Assembly (NCBI RefSeq): GCF_002930645.1
Contig: NZ_PSNW01000005.1
Coordinates: 186,001-250,000 of the forward strand
Direction of reading: 5' to 3'
From: Solimonas fluminis
GTDB taxonomy: Bacteria > Pseudomonadota > Gammaproteobacteria > Nevskiales > Nevskiaceae
Length of the DNA: 64,000 nucleotides
The notes beneath the pieces were generated by a model. That model did no database searches, had not been told where the DNA came from, and saw only the letters and a program-made list of their open reading frames with translations. Positions 62,543-64,000 of this stretch are shown piece after piece. The position numbers were made by a program, and so were the translations under genes. The stretch's first letter is position 1. Every line of letters starts with the position of its first letter.

Positions 62543-62908
62543 ATGGGCTGGACCTTCGTTCGTCAGAAACGCGATCAGTTGATCCGCGAGCTGCTCGCTC
62601 CGCAGGCGTCCGAACGCGCTTGCTGCGAAGTCATCGACCACACTCTGGACGGCGACGTTCTGTGGACCGTGGTTCGCGTCACCGCCAAGCAGGCGGGCGT
62701 CATGGGCCTCGCGGCCGGTGAGTCCGTCTGCTACGTCGGCTGCCATCTGCTGGAAAGCGCGGGCTTTGAGTGGGGCTACAAGTCACTCGATGAGTCCGTG
62801 CATCCGTACTACTACTCGTGCCCGCTGCGCTATCTCGACATGGCGCCGGTGCAAAGCCCCGAGTGGCGCGAGCGGGTTCACCGCTTCCACGCAGGGCGCG
62901 CTGTCTAG
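62543..62908 (+). CDS. Conserved ICE hypothetical protein
   Basis: 121 residues: MGWTFVRQKRDQLIRELLAPQASERACCEVIDHTLDGDVLWTVVRVTAKQAGVMGLAAG, then YYYSCPLRYLDMAPVQSPEWRERVHRFHAG. Compact alpha/beta without recognised catalytic residues. AAGGAG precedes the ATG, and a hairpin (CTCCCCC...GGGGAG, about 62497-62513) lies 30 bases upstream. It is present in many ICEs of this family (from memory). Confidence 0.7.
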   Translation: MGWTFVRQKRDQLIRELLAPQASERACCEVIDHTLDGDVLWTVVRVTAKQAGVMGLAAGESVCYVGCHLLESAGFEWGYKSLDESVHPYYYSCPLRYLDMAPVQSPEWRERVHRFHAGRAV

Positions 62909-62992
62909 CGGCACGCATCTTCCTTCACCCAACCGGGGCGAGCACTGCCCCGCGGGCTGTGGTTGCTCCTTCATTTCCAAGAGGACATCACC

Positions 62993-63643
62993 ATGCCTGC
63001 ACCTTCTTCCGCGAAACCGCTGTACCGCATCGACGAATGCCCCGACCTCATGGCCGACGGTTGCGTCGGCGACGAGCAGGGCAATCTCGTCTTTCTCTCG
63101 ATCTGGGCGCGCGACACCGCCGTTCAGGAGTTCCTCGCCCGCCTGACCCTCAGCCGGGATGAACAGGGGCTGGACCAGTTCCACGTCATCACCGATCAGG
63201 GCGCATCCATCCCGGTCTTCGTCGGCAACGTCGAGAACCTGGAAAAGCGCATCACACGCGCCTACCGGCGAACGCGGTTCGGTTCGCTGACGAACGTGTG
63301 GCTGTTCGATCGTCGCTGCGTGAAGCCAGACAAGGCCAACGCCAGCGCGCTGGCGCTTCTGCCCAGGGATTCCGCTCACCGGCTCGACCGGCTGTGGACG
63401 CTGGTGCAGGACACCTGCCCGCTGCCACTGCTCGACCACTGGCGCGACACCGTGCTGGAGCTGTTGCAGACACAGCGGATGCTGACCGGTCTTCCCTTGG
63501 CCCTCGGGCCGCTGGAAGGCCATCGGCTGGCCCTCGATGTCCCGGCGCTGACGAAGGAGTTGGGCGAGCTGATCCGCAACGGCACCCTCGGCGCTACGCA
63601 GTACGAACTGGCCGCGAACGCACCGCTTCGGCGTGTGGCGTGA
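62993..63643 (+). CDS. Conserved ICE hypothetical protein
   Basis: 216 residues, no domain recognised: DECPDLMADGCVGDEQGNLVFLSIWARDTAVQEFLARLTLSRDEQGLDQFHVITDQ, a basic central part (KRITRAYRRTRFGSLTNVWLFDRRCVKPD), and a helical C-terminal half. It has GAGG 10 bases upstream of the ATG. Between stop and the next gene is an imperfect GGGCATGCGCG/CGCGTGCCC hairpin (63655-63677). Confidence 0.65.
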   Translation: MPAPSSAKPLYRIDECPDLMADGCVGDEQGNLVFLSIWARDTAVQEFLARLTLSRDEQGLDQFHVITDQGASIPVFVGNVENLEKRITRAYRRTRFGSLTNVWLFDRRCVKPDKANASALALLPRDSAHRLDRLWTLVQDTCPLPLLDHWRDTVLELLQTQRMLTGLPLALGPLEGHRLALDVPALTKELGELIRNGTLGATQYELAANAPLRRVA

Positions 63644-63708
63644 GCCATCCCCACGGGCATGCGCGCCGCGCGTGCCCGCCTTCCCTCATCCATCACCAGG
63701 AGAAATCC

Positions 63709-64000
63709 ATGGCACTCATGTTTCCGCGCCTGGCGCGCAATTTCATTCGTAACGGCTACTTCCCCACCGACGAGCCGACGCTGGAGCGGGCCTTGTCCGC
63801 GCTGGCGCCGTCTCCCGGCGCCATGTCCATCCTCGATCCCTGCGCCGGCGAAGGCGTGGCGATCGCCGAAGCCGCCCACGCCCTCGGGCGCGAGCAGGTC
63901 CAGGCCTTCGCCGTCGAGTACGACGCCGAGCGTGCCCGCCACGCACGGAAACTGGTCGATCGCTGCATCCACGGTGACCTGATGGACACGCTGATCTCGC
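63709..64000 (+). CDS. DUF6094-type SAM-dependent methyltransferase (truncated by window end)
   Basis: The first 97 residues of a class I methyltransferase-like protein. MALMFPRLARNFIRNGYFPTDEPTLERAL is the usual start, and SILDPCAGEGVAIAEAAHALG carries the SAM-binding DPCAGEG motif, followed by AFAVEYDAERARHARKLVD as motif II. Proteins of this ICE family (DUF6094) may be DNA methyltransferase-like. The catalytic motif (N/D-P-P-Y/F) would lie beyond the edge. AGGAGAAATCC precedes the ATG. Partial at the 3' end. Confidence 0.8.
   Translation, partial: MALMFPRLARNFIRNGYFPTDEPTLERALSALAPSPGAMSILDPCAGEGVAIAEAAHALGREQVQAFAVEYDAERARHARKLVDRCIHGDLMDTLIS

Larger units (their letters stand above)
46124..64000. 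mobile_element. Maintenance and replication module of a PFGI-1/SPI-7/ICEclc-type integrative conjugative element (partial)
   Basis: Genes in one direction follow the order known for this ICE family: AlpA regulator, ParA, ParB, DUF2857, STY4528-type protein, TIGR03761 protein, DUF3158, SSB, topoisomerase III, then DUF3085/DUF3577/DUF3275 and methyltransferase genes. The relaxase, type IV coupling protein, type IV secretion genes and integrase are expected beyond the right edge. The left limit may be the tRNA-Gly fragment at 25015, with 27,000-45,000 as accessory cargo. Confidence 0.85.

Overview
The window joins a conserved, GC-rich gammaproteobacterial chromosome (about 1-25,000) to a mosaic mobile region (about 25,000-64,000). 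The chromosomal gene content (rhlB, methionine-salvage mtnB/D/C, mgtE, rpmB-rpmG, two-domain malic enzyme, radC/coaBC/dut/argB, pyrE, exonuclease III, AmpG-type transporter, PrkB-type phosphoribulokinase, trmB, thiG) suggests a high-GC gammaproteobacterium of Nevskiales/Xanthomonadales type. The species cannot be named from the window.

Chromosomal part: rhlB and a PBP7-like endopeptidase; a YrfG-type nucleotidase divergent from cysQ; the minus-strand cluster mtnB-mtnD-mtnC; a prohibitin-like protein with mgtE; rpmB-rpmG; maeB; radC divergent from coaBC-dut-argB; a DUF4124 protein and pyrE divergent from xth-ampG; two tandem GNAT paralogues; an aldo/keto reductase with prkB; and trmB-thiG. Two intergenic spacers carry large inverted repeats.

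The chromosome breaks at the 3' fragment of a tRNA-Gly gene (about 25,015-25,049). The 3' end of a group II intron abuts this fragment directly (domains V and VI, then a small exported Rap1a/Tai-like gene, then an HNH-type RT/maturase). A 20-bp copy of the tRNA 3' end recurs just upstream of the RT gene. tRNA-Gly 3' ends are the usual targets of ICEclc-type integrative and conjugative elements (ICEs), and the right part of the window is clearly such an ICE.

At 29,260-44,629 lies a 15.4-kb Tn7-like transposon recognised from sequence. It has TGTGGGA/CCCACA ends, arrays of about 16-bp repeated TnsB-type sites at both ends, tnsA next to one end, and a perfect 5-bp target duplication, CATGC. It has been wrecked internally: an IS21-family element sits at the 3' end of tnsA and an IS66-family element sits inside the IS21 istA gene. 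No tnsB, tnsC or tniQ is visible; only the tail of a helicase remains beyond the IS. Its cargo is an AraC regulator with an AhpD-like protein and a cytochrome P460, a frameshifted uracil-DNA-glycosylase-like gene, a LysR/argC divergent pair, and a metal-handling module (DUF3147, CsoR/RcnR repressor, His-rich exported protein, HupE/UreJ membrane protein, membrane-anchored cupredoxin-like protein).

From 46,124 to the window end all genes are on the + strand and follow the order of the maintenance/replication module of PFGI-1/SPI-7/ICEclc-type ICEs: alpA, parA, a HicA-like gene, parB, DUF2857, STY4528-type replication protein, a LOTUS/OST-HTH protein, TIGR03761, DUF3158, ssb, topB, then a string of small conserved ICE genes (DUF3085, DUF3577, DUF3275 and others) ending in a truncated DUF6094-type methyltransferase. 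Three copies of a 17-bp palindrome precede transcription units here, and the small genes are separated by terminator-like hairpins and by three copies of a dispersed repeat of about 63 bp. The conjugation machinery, relaxase and integrase would lie beyond the right edge.
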